64,000 bases of DNA, from NCBI GenBank assembly GCA_961205875.1, contig OY540812.1, positions 310,001 through 374,000 on the forward strand, written 5' to 3'. Each line of letters opens with the position of its first letter. Position 1 is the first letter of the stretch. The notes beneath the pieces are model-generated. The model was not told the DNA's origin. It did not search any database and saw nothing but the letters and a program-made list of their open reading frames with translations. Shown here one piece after another: positions 11,216-22,636 of the stretch. The DNA comes from Sialis fuliginosa (taxonomy: Eukaryota > Arthropoda > Insecta > Megaloptera > Sialidae). The position numbers and the translations under genes are program-made.

Positions 11216-11420
11216 TAACTTGAGAACTACAGAACCGATTTGAATCAAACATTGACTAAAATCTGACCGGATAACGTACCTACATATAAAAGAAAACCGC
11301 ATAAAAATCGGTTCAGTGGTTGTCGAGTTATGAACGGATAAACAGACGAAAAAAAATCGATTTAATCGTAATTACACTTTTTAGAGTTCTTTGTCTATCT
11401 GTCTGTCTGTCTGTCTGTGA
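11216..11420. mobile_element. Repeat tail with ATCGGTTCAGTGG and GTCTGTC run
   Basis: ACTTGAGAACTACAGAACCG, then AAAATCGGTTCAGTGGTTG, then CTGTCTGTCTGTCTGTCTGT form the usual arrangement of short non-autonomous insect repeats. The exact family and boundaries are not clear. Confidence 0.4.
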
Positions 11421-11822
11421 ACGCTCTACAGCCCAAACATGAAATTTTAAACATATAATCATGATCTTTAAAGATGAAAATAATAACACGCAGTGAACAC
11501 CCTTAATAAAATTTTCATAAAAGAATTTACAATTGTCAAGAAACGCGTGTCAATCGACAGTCGACAATTCCTGACATTTTCAACGAAAAAAAAAGATTGT
11601 TATTGTCCTCGTGATCTTGGTACCCCCCGGGCACGGTTTTTGTGGTTATTTTTTTTTAACTGAATTGGCTTAAAATTTCAATAACCAGATTTCAGATATG
11701 TCAAATGGTTTAACGCTAGTAGATTTCTGTAATTTGTTTGTATAACTTTTGAATAAACATAATACGAAGGGACAGTATTGAATAGACAAAAAAAAATACC
11801 TGGATCAATTTTTACCAGTCTT
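11421..11822. other. Unclassified stretch
   Basis: A mixed AT-rich sequence with a CCCCCCGGGC patch at 11,623-11,632. Nothing is recognised. Confidence 0.4.
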
Positions 11823-11962
11823 GGACAGTATTCCAGTGTTGGACTTTTGTTTGAAATTAAATGTACTTAATTAGAAATATTTGTTGATATTTGATTACAT
11901 ACATACTTAACTCTAAAACAGCTTAATTTGATGACAATAGGCATGATGCCAGTAACAAAGTA
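11823..11962 (+). mobile_element. F1 deletion derivative
   Basis: ACCAGTCTTGGACAGTATTC and CAGTGTTGGACTTTTG are followed by AATTAAATGTACTTAATTAG, then AAAACAGCTTAATTTGATGA, then a degenerate end GATGCCAGTAAC. The central body of the element is lost. Confidence 0.6.
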
Positions 11963-12576
11963 TCACTGAAATTATGATTTTAAATAATGAAATAGGTTAA
12001 AAAGATTCTAAAAAATGTATTTATTTTTATATTAAAAGCGAGATGATTTTTGTTAAAATAAAAACACAAAATACAGCAATCCGCCATGTTAGATAAAGTG
12101 GATGACGTCACGGCTAAGTAAACGTCATTTTTGTTTGATTAATATCTGCACTGTTTATAAATTATTTAGTGGTTTTAAATTATCAATTTGCTCAGTTTTG
12201 TGTTACCAAAACTAAAACCGAGAAACGTTAGCGATGGAACAAGGATTTATTATAGTTGACAAGGAGTGTTTACATAGGCGTGACGTCACATATATACGCC
12301 ATGACACCTGCGAGCGTTTTGGCGTCAAATACAAAATTAGTTTTAAAAGAGTCAATTTTTGTGATTAAACCTTTATTTTCTGCAGAAATAATTTTTTTTT
12401 TGTAATAGAAGACACGTAAGATCATCATAAAATTTTTTTTTTATTAAATTAGGCATCATACCTATTTAAGTTACAACAGTAATAAAAAAAATGCGTAAAT
12501 TTTAATAAAACAATTAATTTTCATAACAATCAAAACAAAAGGACATACAAATTAGTCATTATACAACACTTTTATT
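11963..12576. other. Unclassified AT-rich stretch
   Basis: Two short patches containing GACGTCAC (12,104 and 12,281) lie in otherwise AT-rich sequence. No element ends or coding signals are seen. Confidence 0.35.
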
Positions 12577-12973
12577 CAGTGGCGTAGTAAGACAAATTTT
12601 CGGGGGGGGGGGGGGGGGGTTAAGTTTGGTATTCTCAAAATATGTGAAATTATTATTAGAGTTTCTAATCGAATAATCAAAAATTTTATTTTTATTTAAT
12701 TTTATAACTAAAAAAAAGGTCCCACAATTGAAAATTGAAATTATTATTGAAGACCTTTTTTTTAAGTATAATTAACTACAGTTAACTATATGATCAAAAA
12801 AAAAAAAAAACAATTCTTATACTTATTTCGCATATTTTAATAACATTGAATATTTCGGGGGGGGTATTATCACAAAAGGTAATTTAATTCAAAATTGTAA
12901 TGCTAATTTCATATGTTTTAAAATTTCTGGGGGGGTTTCGACCTCTAAACCCCCCCCCGTTCCTGCGCCATTT
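12577..12973. mobile_element. G-rich element with CAGTGGCGTAG-type ends
   Basis: The left end CAGTGGCGTAGTAAGACAAA leads straight into a G tract (about 12,601-12,619). The right end reads AACCCCCCCCCGTTCCTGCG followed by CCATTTATT, a diverged inverse of the left end. Further G patches occur near 12,857 and 12,930. Similar ends appear at 21.0 and 53.2 kb. It is a non-autonomous DNA transposon, class not determined. Confidence 0.55.
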
Positions 12974-13336
12974 ATTCGTTATAATATAGAGTTGATATAT
13001 CAAGAGAAACGATATGTGTCATATAACAAACAATCCAGGTACAGATGTGTGTGTGTGTGAGTGTTCCCCTCCCCATTTGTAAAACACAATGCCCATGTGG
13101 TCCAGTGGACAAACACACAAACTGGAGATGAATGCGATCACATCTTGGGATGCTGCACCCATTCAACAGACACCTTACCATTTCAAGGTTTCACTTTGTG
13201 CTCATGTGGCTCTCTACATATCTCTCTATAGCTGTAACGTTTTGGCTATCTCGATATGGTAAAGTATGTGTTTTGATGAAAGTGAAAACAACAGAAACAA
13301 TTGCACTGTTTAATTATGAATGGCGGACAGGAGTTT
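12974..13336. other. Low-copy stretch with GT microsatellite
   Basis: A GTGTGTGTGTGT run lies near 13,047. The sequence is less AT-rich than its neighbours (for example GATGCTGCACCCATTCAACA) and has overlapping short frames on both strands, but no protein family or splice context is recognisable. Confidence 0.35.
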
Positions 13337-13640
13337 AATGTCCGGTATTATAAAAGACCTAACAAAATTTGTTAGCAATTACATTCAAATGGGGTATTAA
13401 TACTGTACTAGTATCTATGGAATTTAGAGCAGTGACACTTCAACTAATTGTAACACAGTTGGCATCTTTGACCGTACAAAATAATGTTCATAACATCACC
13501 ACTGTTTTAATACCGTTTGTATTTACCTTCAACGCGTGCGCGAAACTTGTCAAAGTCATCAACAAACTCCAAAAGAACTGTCATATAAGTTTGATACCTC
13601 AGTTGAAAGTGCTTGTTAGCTAATAATTTTGTTAGCTAAC
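13337..13640 (+). mobile_element. F2 element
   Basis: The left segment is AATGTCCGGTATTATAAAAG and AAATTTGTTAGC. The body contains ATGGAATTTAGAGCAGTGAC, ACTGTTTTAATACCGTTTGT and CAAAAGAACTGTCATATAAG. The right part AAAGTGCTTGTTAGCTAATA is inverted relative to the left. The open frame within it also appears at 38.5 kb but is broken at 34.7 kb, so it is not evidence of a gene. Confidence 0.75.
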
Positions 13641-13821
13641 AACAACAACAACATTATCTTTAAAAAAATATTTTATAAAATCTAGTACACTTACAGATGG
13701 TTTTAAAAACTGCTTTATTTTATACCCTTTCTAATACCTATTTGTTAATGTATATATAACGGTACGAAACACTCAGCGCGCGAGTTCAACTCGCAATAAA
13801 CTAATTTTCGATCACTTTCTC
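13641..13821. other. Short repeat tail with CGCGCGAGTTCAACTCGC
   Basis: ACGGTACGAAACACTCAGCG and CGCGAGTTCAACTCGCAATA (13,759-13,798) form a diverged copy of the sentence repeated in tandem at 35.5-35.9 kb. Confidence 0.45.
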
Positions 13822-14457
13822 TTAAGGGGGCAGACTCAGTTGGGACTTCCAAAAAAAAGCTCTTTTTTAGGATTTTTTTTTGGTTACGCATTAAAATAAT
13901 TAATAACAAATGTTTTTCCACATGAAAGATATGTATTTACAGAAAATATTGTATGGCAAAATATATATTAAAAAATAAGTGGGATACAGCAAATTTGGGA
14001 GGGGTCCAAAAAAAATGTTTTGCTGTAATCATTGCTGCTCGTCACTAGATCATCTGAAATAAAAAAAAACCAAAAGGGAACATTAGCTAATGACATAATG
14101 CTCCGGATGAACGAAGGGATTTGAAAAATTTTGAATTTTCACAAAATGGCGGATATTGAAAGTCAAAGTTCTTTAATCGATTAAAATTTCACTCGCATTT
14201 GCGGCTATAAAAAAAAAATAATCATCAAAAAAAAATCCTTTCGTTCATCCGGAGGACAATTATGTATAGAATAAGTGAGACAAAGTTTTGAGTACGATTT
14301 GCATGCAGAAAAAAAATTATTTTGGAACTTGCACTGAATCGTCTATGGACAGGACATTTGTCTGAAATTTTCAGAGAATACTTTTGAAATATTCTACTTT
14401 GAGAAAATGCAAAAAAAATAGATTTTTTCAAAATTCTAATTGGGTCTGCCCCCTAAA
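13822..14457. mobile_element. GGGGGCAGAC terminal-inverted-repeat element, about 635 bp
   Basis: TTAAGGGGGCAGACTCAGTT on the left matches the inverse of TTGGGTCTGCCCCCTAAAG on the right. An inner inverted pair, CTCCGGATGAACGAAGGGAT (14,101) and ATCCTTTCGTTCATCCGGAG (14,235), makes most of it an imperfect palindrome. No transposase frame is present. Confidence 0.75.
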
Positions 14458-14999
14458 GAAAAAAATTATCATTGGTTTAAAGTTTTAAGTTTAAATGTGT
14501 ATAAAAAATTAAAAATCGATACTTTGGTATTTAATCTACTAAAATACTAATTAATATAACAATAAAATCTAAAATATTTGCTTTATTTCAAAATTTTACG
14601 GAAAAATCGAATTTCCTATTTCTCAAATAAAGCAACGTAACGTAAGAAGGATGGAGGGGTGTCGGGGGGGGGGGGTAGATGCAGGGTATGACGCGGAGGT
14701 TTGTAACCGCATTAGCGTAGATGTCAGGCCGAAAGACAGGCGTGAAATCCGAAAATTCGATTTTCTGCAAATAGCGACTGATCCATTGTACCCGGCCCCG
14801 ACTCGATTAAGATCTCTCCCGGCTGTGCGCTGACAAATTGATATGTTTATGATGAATCGCAACATGCGTGAATCTAACTGATGCTGTTTTTTAACATATT
14901 TTCATCGTTTGTACCGCATTTATTGATTCGAGTTCAATAATTTATTATAACCGTTTGTATTTGAACATTTTGTTTGCTTTGCGATAATTGTGTAAGAAA
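14458..14999. other. Low-copy stretch with a GC-richer patch
   Basis: 14,636-14,835 contains a G tract and GACGCGGAGGTTTGTAACCG, GATGTCAGGCCGAAAGACAG and CCGGCCCCGACTCGATTAAG. Composition is clearly higher in GC than the surroundings and three short frames overlap it. I recognise no protein and see no second copy in the window. Confidence 0.35.
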
Positions 15000-15400
15000 A
15001 GGGGGGGGGGTGAAATCTTATGAACCCTTATAAGGGGAGGCGTGAAGAGTGGAAAATTTCAAAAATCTGTCTTATATAATTAATGAATTAGCCAGTTTTA
15101 AAATAAATTATTCGACAACCTAGAAAACCTTTAATAAGGTATTAGCTGAGATACTAACTAATCAACTTATTTGTTCATAATAGGGGAAGGAGGTCTTAGG
15201 GCATTTGATAGTCTTAAAGTTAATGATGTAAGCTATATTTTTGAGTCTGTAGGATCGCGCCAAGCTGAGATATCAATTATTCAACTTATTTGTTAATTTA
15301 TCAATTTTAATTGACATTTTCTGTGATTTTTTTAACATTTTTTTAAGGGGAGAGAGGGCGGAAAAATAAATCTCGCCCAGGGCGCCAGATTTGCTAAGGC
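15000..15400 (-). mobile_element. Dispersed repeat related to the satellite (progenitor-like), minus orientation
   Basis: Read on the minus strand it contains CAAATAAGTTGAATAATTGA, ATCTCAGCTTGGCGCGATCC, CTTTAAGACTATCAAATGCC and CTAAGACCTCCTTCCCCTA. This parallels the satellite monomer at 25-34 kb. It continues beyond the monomer into AATCACAGAAAATGTCAATT and CGAGATTTATTTTTCCGCCC. The 53.7-54.0 kb copy shows the same order. Confidence 0.8.
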
Positions 15401-16135
15401 ATGCATTGCATTTATAGCTATCTCGTTCTCGTGTTTAGCAACTTCTATATATATATATATATGTATTATTTCAAAAGAAACTGTATCAGGTAACAGCTGT
15501 AATTGGCTAAAGATATCTATCGTTTGTGAAACCAGGCATTAACCTCTAAAGAACGACGAAACATTGATAAGTGATGAGTAGTCGCGGGGCAGAGGGAAAG
15601 ATCACATCATTTTTAAAAATTCCCGCTGTTTTGGGAGAAGGGGGGGGCTGCATCTCGCAGACTCTCATATACTGAAAATGGAATACGATGGCACCTTCAA
15701 ATACAAATTTCACAAAATTTAGAATTTCCTTTTAAAAACAATTAAATCTAAAGTATCACACGTATTATACATTCTTGAACAAACACCGATAAAGCGACCG
15801 TATACATTTGTATAGAATACTCTCTGTGATGTGTCTACGTAAGGCACAGTCTCGCACGTCACCGTCATACACATGTATGTATGTCACTCGCGCGCAACAA
15901 GGGCTGTCAACTCGCAATTAGTCTCAGACGAACCGAACTCTATGAAATGAAAAATGGCCTCAATGTGACCCCACCCTTGCTCTCTTTAATCCACTATGTG
16001 TGTGTGTGTTTGTGTGTCTTTAGAATTTCGTGTACATATGGATAGAGTTCGTGTCCATAGCGAAATGTTCTAAACAATAAAAGATACAAAAATATAATTC
16101 TTTTGCTTGAATACGTCACCTATTTTTATTAACAA
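15401..16135. other. Unclassified stretch with microsatellites
   Basis: A TATATATATATATA run lies near 15,448 and a GTGTGTGTGT run near 15,998. A GC-richer patch at 15,830-15,960 (CACAGTCTCGCACGTCACCG, CAACAAGGGCTGTCAACTCG) is unexplained. Confidence 0.35.
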
Positions 16136-16420
16136 CTAGCTGGGCCCGCTTGCTATATATATATAGTTGAATTAAGTACAAACACGATTAGTTATTAATG
16201 TAATAAAAACCAAAGAACACTTCAATTACCTCACCTAACAAAAACGAATCAGAACAAAAAGTACAAATAATTTTTGTTCTGTTTAAATTTAAAAGTTAAT
16301 TGTTGAAAACAAAATAAACAATTGACAATCAAAAGAATACCTCCCTCCTTACCGCACACCGCGACACGGGTCGCTATCGCGCGAATAGTATGTTCCCGTA
16401 TGTATATTTCAAGATACACT
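16136..16420 (-). mobile_element. Helitron-like element, truncated, minus orientation
   Basis: The minus-strand 3' end reads GGGCCCAGCTAG|T at 16,136. Upstream it matches the inner part of the 39.1-39.96 kb element (AACTAATCGTGTTTGTACTT, GATTCGTTTTTGTTAGGTGA, AATTGTTTATTTTGTTTTCA). The terminal hairpin seen in that copy is replaced here by TATATA sequence. Confidence 0.6.
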
Positions 16421-16800
16421 CATTCAAACAATTAAAGGAACAAGAAATTAAACATTTTTTTTTGGGTGTTTTTTGAAGTGCTGTATCTTTGTGAAAAATT
16501 GTCGTATCGAAATAAATAAAAAAGCATTTTAAAGCTTCAAGTTTCTAGTTTTGAGAATTTTTAGCATAATTTTTTTTTGAGTTACGGTTATCGCGCAATC
16601 ATAAGTAATAGTGGGATTCAAATTTTTTTTTTTTTATGGGTCCGAGGGCTCGGGAATTTTTTTTTCAGCTAAACCAATGCATTGGTCAGTTAACTTGTTT
16701 ATTCAGTTTTAATTTGTTGTTTTTTTTGGTCTCTTTCAAATTTTTTTTGCCGAGCCTACGGACCCTTAAAAAAAATTAAAAAAAATTGGAAAATTTTTGT
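16421..16800. mobile_element. Small foldback with GGGTCCGAGGGCTCGG arms
   Basis: TTTTTATGGGTCCGAGGGCT near 16,632 is inverted at 16,748-16,770 (GCCGAGCCTACGGACCCTTA), giving arms of about 25 bp around a loop of about 90 bp. CAAACAATTAAAGGAACAAG at 16,426-16,445 may be the left end of a larger element. Boundaries are uncertain. Confidence 0.45.
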
Positions 16801-17236
16801 TTGCAGTTTTTTTCCAGTCTTCTATTGCAATCGACCTTAAATTTAATAATGATTAATATATATAGTTAAAATAGTAAAGACAAGGAGGGGGGTCGCCAAA
16901 ATAATTTGAATTTGACATCAAATTAATTATAACAGTATTATCCCAATTTAATTTGATGATGAAAAATTTAGACAACCTCATTTAAATCGATTTAAATTAT
17001 CTAACACCAAAAGGCTTTTTAATAGGAAAGTATTTTAATTGAAAACTACTAATCGATGTTTGAAAAATAATTTCCATTTATTTTTTAATTGATAATTAGA
17101 GTGGAATTAAAAATAGAGACAAATTAGGTTATAAAAAAAAAGTTGATAATGTGACTCAAAGCGACTAACTCTACAAAATAGAATATGTATTTTTATAAAG
17201 ATATATATTATGTACCATATAAGAGAAGAGAAAACA
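16801..17236. other. Unclassified AT-rich stretch
   Basis: No element ends or coding signals are recognised. Confidence 0.4.
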
Positions 17237-17828
17237 CGTAAGGTACTGCCACCAGTCTTGGATCATACTGCAGTGTTGGACACTTGTTTAATTAAAAAAA
17301 AAAATATTCTCCGATTTCAAAATTTTAAATTGATTTATCCGTTTCACGTCAACGCAAACACTTTTCGTTCCGTGTCTGTCTGTCCGTCCGTGTGTCCGTC
17401 CGTCCGTCTACAACGTTTGTTGTAAAATATTCACTTATAAAGATTTATCTCAATTTATTTTAAAAATTCGTGTTATATTAAATGTCATTTTGACATTTGC
17501 ATAAATTTAGATTTAGAATGAAATTTCCAAAAAATTAAAAATATATGAAAAAATATTCAGGTGCGTTTTAAGAAAAATTTCGAACTAATATTTTTATTCC
17601 AGGCAATTTATATAAACACAATCGGTTTTTATTTAAATTGTTGAATAATTAACTACCTTTGGTGAATTCAGCACGAGGAAGCACTGTGCATTTACTTGCC
17701 AGATGTTTATATCTTTTTGGTCATAATTTTCAACAAGAATTGAGAACATGACAAAAAAATTCGAAGAAATAAAAATTCGGGAAATAACAAGTGGGGTATG
17801 GTCCAAGACTGGTGCCAGTACATTATAT
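17237..17828. mobile_element. Two outward F1 ends flanking an FC copy
   Basis: An F1 left end (TAAGGTACTGCCACCAGTCT, 17,237) and the same end in reverse (CCAAGACTGGTGCCAGTAC, about 17,803-17,821) bracket a minus-strand FC copy (about 17,295-17,725). The FC part starts CTCCGATTTCAAAATTTTAA, has a GTCTGTCTGTCCGTCCG run and reaches GCACGAGGAAGCACTGTGCA. Both F1 pieces lack their bodies. Confidence 0.7.
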
Positions 17829-18459
17829 ACATAAGTGCACTTATTAAAAATGAGGCCTATACTTATCATATCATCAGAATCTGTAATTACATTTTATAAC
17901 AACTATTTCATTTGCGCATCAAATACAGAAACCATATTCGACATAATCATCCCCTCTCTGTCCATCGACCACCGCACACTATACACCCCTCTCTCTCACT
18001 CTACACCATACATCATTTGCAAGATATATGATCAAACTATTTTATTTTTGAGCTACTGGAAATACACCTTGACACTTATAACACCACATACGTCCGACTG
18101 TTGGCCCATTGAAAAGTGCACGGTAAACAGGTATCCGTACGTCGTTGATAAACGCAAGTGATATTCGAAGTGTAGAAATAAGTTGTACGTGTTTAGAATT
18201 AGTATTATCGTGTGCGCCTTGTCTGGTGTGCGTTTGATTGTATGAGGATGTTTCTGTCGCACTTCAAGATGGTACAAGAATGTTGAAGCGTAGGCAGAAT
18301 ACGTGTAATGGTATATTAAGGTGTTTCTGAATGTTTGCTTCAAGTTAAGAGTACTTTTGCACAACTCATGCCACTCGCAGAGTAAACAAAAATTGTACGA
18401 ATATCATTGATAGGGCTCTCTCTGTCTCTCACATTCACGCGTATGTACAAGAAATACAT
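17829..18459. other. Low-copy stretch with overlapping 100-codon frames
   Basis: A plus frame (17,835-18,161, 108 codons) and a minus frame (18,053-18,364, 103 codons) overlap. They are the longest pair in the window, apart from repeats. Composition around 17,945-18,130 is richer in C (CATCCCCTCTCTGTCCATCG). Neither frame resembles a protein family I know, and neither begins with a convincing start context. A CTCTCTCTGTCTCTC run follows at 18,415-18,430. Confidence 0.3.
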
Positions 18460-18846
18460 GCACCAGTCTTGGATACGACTCCAGTAATGGTTTTTTTTTA
18501 AATTAAATGTACTGAATTAGAAATATTTAGTGATATTCGATTATTACCATTTCTGAATATTAATCTATATACATTTAACTGTCTTACAGCGTGATTTGAT
18601 CACATGAGGCCAATAGCTGTCAAAATGGTGGACATTTAAACTAATTTATTTATTAATTATTATATTATCATAGCAACTGTTTTACATTGTTTCAAATTTG
18701 ACGATTCTTTCTTTTATATCTTTTGTGTCGTAAGATAGTGGCACCAGTCTTGGATATGACTCCAGTAATGGCTGTTTTTTAAATTAAATGTACTAAATTA
18801 GAAATATTTATTGATGTTCGATTACTACCATTTCTGAATATTAATA
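18460..18846 (+). mobile_element. Two truncated F1 copies in tandem
   Basis: The first copy runs from GCACCAGTCTTGGATACGAC (18,460) through GTCAAAATGGTGGACATTTA to TTTTGTGTCGTAAG. A second starts at about 18,731 with TAGTGGCACCAGTCTTGGAT and stops at TTCTGAATATTAAT. Both keep only the left part of the element. Confidence 0.75.
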
Positions 18847-19180
18847 ATAAATAATTTTTAATATATGGAAAATCACAATGGGATTTGTAAGAAATAAAAC
18901 TCACCTTTGTATTATAAATATTAGTTTTCTAATGTCTTAATGTCAAAAACATAATACACGTTCGTAGAACAACTAATTTGACTTTTGTATTTGTTTCAAA
19001 GGAATATGAATTAATGACGTATTAATTAGTATTTAAAATTAAAATTTTGAGGGTGGTTTTCACACCTTCAATGGCTGTTTAGGCACGTATAATAAATGTC
19101 CCTTAGGTTGAAATAAACTACAAATTTATCGAGTCTTATCAAAATTAGTGAGATAATACTCGTAATGTTCACTTTTTAAA
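18847..19180. other. Unclassified AT-rich stretch
   Basis: No repeat family or coding signal is recognised. Confidence 0.4.
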
Positions 19181-19425
19181 CGATAATTTTGAATATTTCC
19201 AAACCCGTAATCCGATTAACACCGAAATCAATAGGTCTGGAGTACTCACTGAGACAAACATTTTCCCCAAAAATAATTCAAATCGGTACATTTTTTCGTA
19301 CGCGTGAAATTTGTGTTTTACATCAAATCGTCAAATTTCATGAAGATCGGTTCAGCGGTTCAACCGTGAATAGGAAACAAACAAACAGACAGAAAGACAG
19401 AGTTACATTCGCATAAATATTTAAA
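19181..19425 (+). mobile_element. Dispersed repeat tail with AAGATCGGTTCAGCGG
   Basis: AACCCGTAATCCGATTAACA, then TTCAAATCGGTACATTTTTT, TTCATGAAGATCGGTTCAGC and an ACAAACAGACAGAAAGACAG run. This is the layout of common insect non-autonomous repeats. The 75-codon frame within it is repeat sequence, not a gene. Confidence 0.5.
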
Positions 19426-19802
19426 GGCATGTGAAAATTCCCATACTATATAAAAATTCCGGCAGATACGAACATAATAGACATTTATTATTTGAGTGCA
19501 AGCCCCTATATTTTGAATGCTAGAAAACAACACAGTCCGGTGAACAAAATAACGGTCAGATGTGTCAAAGGGCGCTATTGAATGTCACCTATCCGGGAAT
19601 AAGAATAACCGTGATTGTGACCCCCCTGCATCCCAACGTTTCGTTCAAAGAAAGGCCAACGGTCAGCATCGGGAGATCGACTAGATTGGTCACTTGTTTT
19701 CAATAACAAACGGGTCAGGTAAAACTAGATTTTACATATATTTTGTATCAATGGTTCATGAAAAGACGTACTTCAATTTAACGACGATAAATTAAATTAT
19801 AA
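19426..19802. other. Low-copy, less AT-rich stretch
   Basis: AACACAGTCCGGTGAACAAA, GTCACCTATCCGGGAATAAG and GCATCGGGAGATCGACTAGA give this part a higher GC content than its surroundings. No long frame and no RNA fold were recognised by eye. Confidence 0.3.
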
Positions 19803-20327
19803 ATAAGGTACTGGCACCAGTCTTGAACGTTTTGATTATCATGAACTCATGTTACTAATAAAACAAGTAACTCTTTATTTAATCAATTTAATTACCAAAG
19901 TCCGCAAATATAGTTTTTTTTTATTATAGAAATGGAACCCAGTGATGGACAAAATGATAAATGCAAAGACACAAACGTTATAAAATAAAGAATCATCAAA
20001 TTGTAAACAAAGTAAAGCAGTTGCTATGATAATATAATAATTAATAAATAAATTATACTAATAATTAGTTTAAATGTTCACCATTTTGACACCTATTGGC
20101 TAATTGTCATCAAATTAAGCTATCTTAGAGTTAAGTGTTTATAGATTATGATTTTGAGTAGCTTTAGTTAGTTAGTTAAAGTATTTTAGTGCCAAATCGT
20201 GAATTATAGTGAATCAAATATAGTGTTTAAAATAGTGACTTACGCATATATTCCGCACGCCTAACAGAGGATTAAACAAGTGTCCAACACAGGGGTATAT
20301 GATCCAAGACTGGTGCCAGTACCTTAT
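19803..20327 (-). mobile_element. F1 element, both ends present
   Basis: The left end is TAAGGTACTGGCACCAGTCT and the right end is CCAAGACTGGTGCCAGTACC followed by TTA. Body landmarks in reverse are AACTCATGTTACTAATAAAA, TAAAGCAGTTGCTATGATAA and TTCACCATTTTGACACCTAT. About 110 bp near the right end (AGCTTTAGTTAGTTAG to CGCACGCCTAACAGAGGATT) is unlike other copies and may be a replacement or insertion. Confidence 0.85.
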
Positions 20328-20999
20328 GAGTTCCCTCAAAAGAGAATTTTAAATATTTACAATTTTAAATTGGTTAAATACTTAGTTTCATTTACAAGGC
20401 AATGATTATTGTAATTTATAAAATACTTGCTCTTGAAGAGAGTAATTCAAGATTCCTTGTATAGATTTGCATACATCCATATAATTATAATTTAACAATT
20501 AGCTATAGACATAACAAACACATAATCAGCTAAAGATTTTGATGGCTTTACAGAAAATAACACGTTTTTATGGGTTTTTCTTTTGAATAAGTTGAAACCA
20601 TTTTTTAAGAATTGCCAGACATGTTGTAACAAAAGGCAATGTGTAAATCCGGTAGCTGTTTTATTTTAAAGCTTTAAGGTATTATAATGTGTGTGGAGGT
20701 ACTGAACAGGGCCGTATTATGAACAGGGGAACACATGTAATACACTTTTTAAAGGGCTGGACTTGAGACGAGAGGAAAGTCTGAATTTAAGTCAATACAA
20801 AATTAATCCTGAGGTTTTTTTTTGTTTTCATTAATTACTGATAAAATCGTGCACAGACAGACAGACAGACGCAGCGAGGGGCTTTATTGTATAGATTATA
20901 TTTCGTTTCTTTGAAAGAAATAGCTTAATAATATTCGAAAACCATTTTGATAATAAATCTAACAATTTTATTATAAGACAATTTTTTTAACTTTTATTT
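20328..20999. other. Unclassified stretch with CAGACAGACAGAC run
   Basis: A CAGACAGACAGACAGACGC run at 20,855-20,873 follows TCATTAATTACTGATAAAAT, similar to the phrase near 44.84 kb. No full element can be outlined. Confidence 0.35.
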
Positions 21000-21093
21000 A
21001 TTTTAAAAAATACCTACGTTTTTTTAAAACACAGAATATTTCAGGGAGGGGGATTTCGTCCCCGAAACCCCCCCTTGTTACTACGCCACTGTC
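21000..21093. mobile_element. Right end of a G/C-tract element (TACGCCACTG)
   Basis: CAGGGAGGGGGATTTCGTCC and CCGAAACCCCCCCTTGTTAC form a G/C hairpin, followed by TACGCCACTG. This is the inverse of the CAGTGGCGTAG end at 12.6 kb. The left end is not seen. Confidence 0.5.
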
Positions 21094-21260
21094 TTCAAGA
21101 CATAAATATGGAATATCGAAATTTATTTAGCGAGAAATTATCAGAAAAATTAAAAATATATGAAAAAAATAATCAGGTGCGTTTTAAGAAAAACTTCAAA
21201 TTTTTTTTACTTACACAATATAAAAAGATTCTTGTGTGCACAAAAAGACGATGTGATAAT
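21094..21260 (-). mobile_element. FC repeat fragment
   Basis: AAAATTAAAAATATATGAAA and TCAGGTGCGTTTTAAGAAAA match the FC copy at 17.54 kb. No ends are kept. The open frames across this fragment are repeat shadows. Confidence 0.55.
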
Positions 21261-22239
21261 TTTTAACAAACAAAATATAGACGCAACAATAAGAAAATAT
21301 TTGAATTTCGGAAATTTCATTGTTATATTTAATATGAAAAGTTACGTAACAGTGGAAGGGAGGGGCGCCTTTACCTTATATATATAAGGGTACTTACAAC
21401 ACGTGTTAGGCCCTCATGGTAAAGCCTGGCCTGCACAAGAGCTCATATGATACGTATAAGTTAGGTACATATGTATTAAAATGATTGTTGCATTCGAGTA
21501 TTATTTATTGAGTCTATAATATATAAACTGAACGCCAGTTCTATTGTTGTAGGTAATATATCTCAACAATAGCATTATGATAAAATAACTCTTTGAGCTG
21601 TATAATGGGTACTTGAATGCCATTGTACCTGGAATGCATTGGCGGATACAATTAGGGGTAATGGGTAAGTTATTTGCTGTTTTTGTTTACAGGTATTGAA
21701 TAATCGTGTGCTTGAATATTTTAAACTTTTGCGTCGTGATGGAAATTTAACCGATTGTTTTGGGTTAAATCGATTATTTACTGAACATTTAGTACAGAAG
21801 CGTTCTGTTCACGCGAGGACAATAGATTGTTAAGATGTATATTATATAGTATAACACTATACAGTATTTCTACGTATTTTTACAAATATATTCAAAAAAA
21901 GGTTGAAATAAAAATAAGTTACTTATATTGCATTAAGGGAGAGTTGGGGGAGGGGGGGGGGGTCTGGCAGAAAGCTTGTTTATAAACTATGTTAGTTTAG
22001 CATTTAAGGGATATATCAGTATTTTGATAAAACAGTAATTGTAAGTTTTTGACGCCATATAAAAGAGAAACAATTTTTTTATTACAAACGGTTATTTTTA
22101 AATCTGTGCAAAATACGAATTTACTTTGAGAATTTGAAGATAACAGTTGCAAATTCAATAAAATGTAATATAGTAGGGTTTCTTTTTATGCGGTAGATAC
22201 GTTCCAAATCGCATAAAAAAATCATTACTTACCTACATT
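21261..22239. other. Unclassified stretch with a G tract
   Basis: A GGGGGAGGGGGGGGGGG run lies at about 21,944-21,962. The remainder is AT-rich with no recognisable gene or element ends. Confidence 0.4.
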
Positions 22240-22636
22240 GTAAAATTAAAAATACACTCCATAATTTTCTATAAAATTTTCACGTAAAATGTGTCGTTCT
22301 TGAGATATCTTGAAACAATAAATATTTTGGGGTGTCACCCCTCCCCCTTACACACGATTTTGAAATGGGACCGTCCTCAAGCCAGACCCAACCATCCGAC
22401 CAAGTTTCAATAATATCGGTTCAGTGGTTCATGAGTTAATGCGTGTGACAGGGATTCAGGGGACAGACGGATACACGGACACACAGACAGACAGACACGG
22501 AACGAAAAGTGTTTGTCTTGACGTGAAACGGAAAGATAAATTTAAAATTTTGAAATCGGAGAACATTTTTTTTGTCTCATTCTAAAATGATCACAAAGCT
22601 TCTCGTATCTTCGATATTGCGAGGAAGTAAAAACAC
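22240..22636 (+). mobile_element. FC repeat copy
   Basis: The order is AAAATTTTCACGTAAAATGT, GGGGTGTCACCCCTCCCCC, TCAATAATATCGGTTCAGTG, an ACACAGACAGACAGACACGG run, GTGAAACGGAAAGATAAATT and finally CTTCTCGTATCTTCGATATT plus GCGAGGAAG. The CGAGGAAG end mirrors CTTCCTCG at the far left of the 52 kb copy, so short inverted ends are possible. Confidence 0.7.

Noticed and set aside
13420-13623. 84-codon frame in F2, also 65 codons at 38,491-38,688
   Set aside because: It lies within a repeat; the 34.7 kb copy has a stop in the same frame, and the sequence is not protein-like across copies.
15548-15580. ACGACGAAACATTGATAAG as a ribozyme core
   Set aside because: CGAAAC is present but there is no CTGANGA partner and no stem II.
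17835-18364. Overlapping 108- and 103-codon frames as a gene
   Set aside because: They overlap on opposite strands, have no clear start or domain, and frames of this length are expected a few times in 64 kb. Kept only as a noted stretch.
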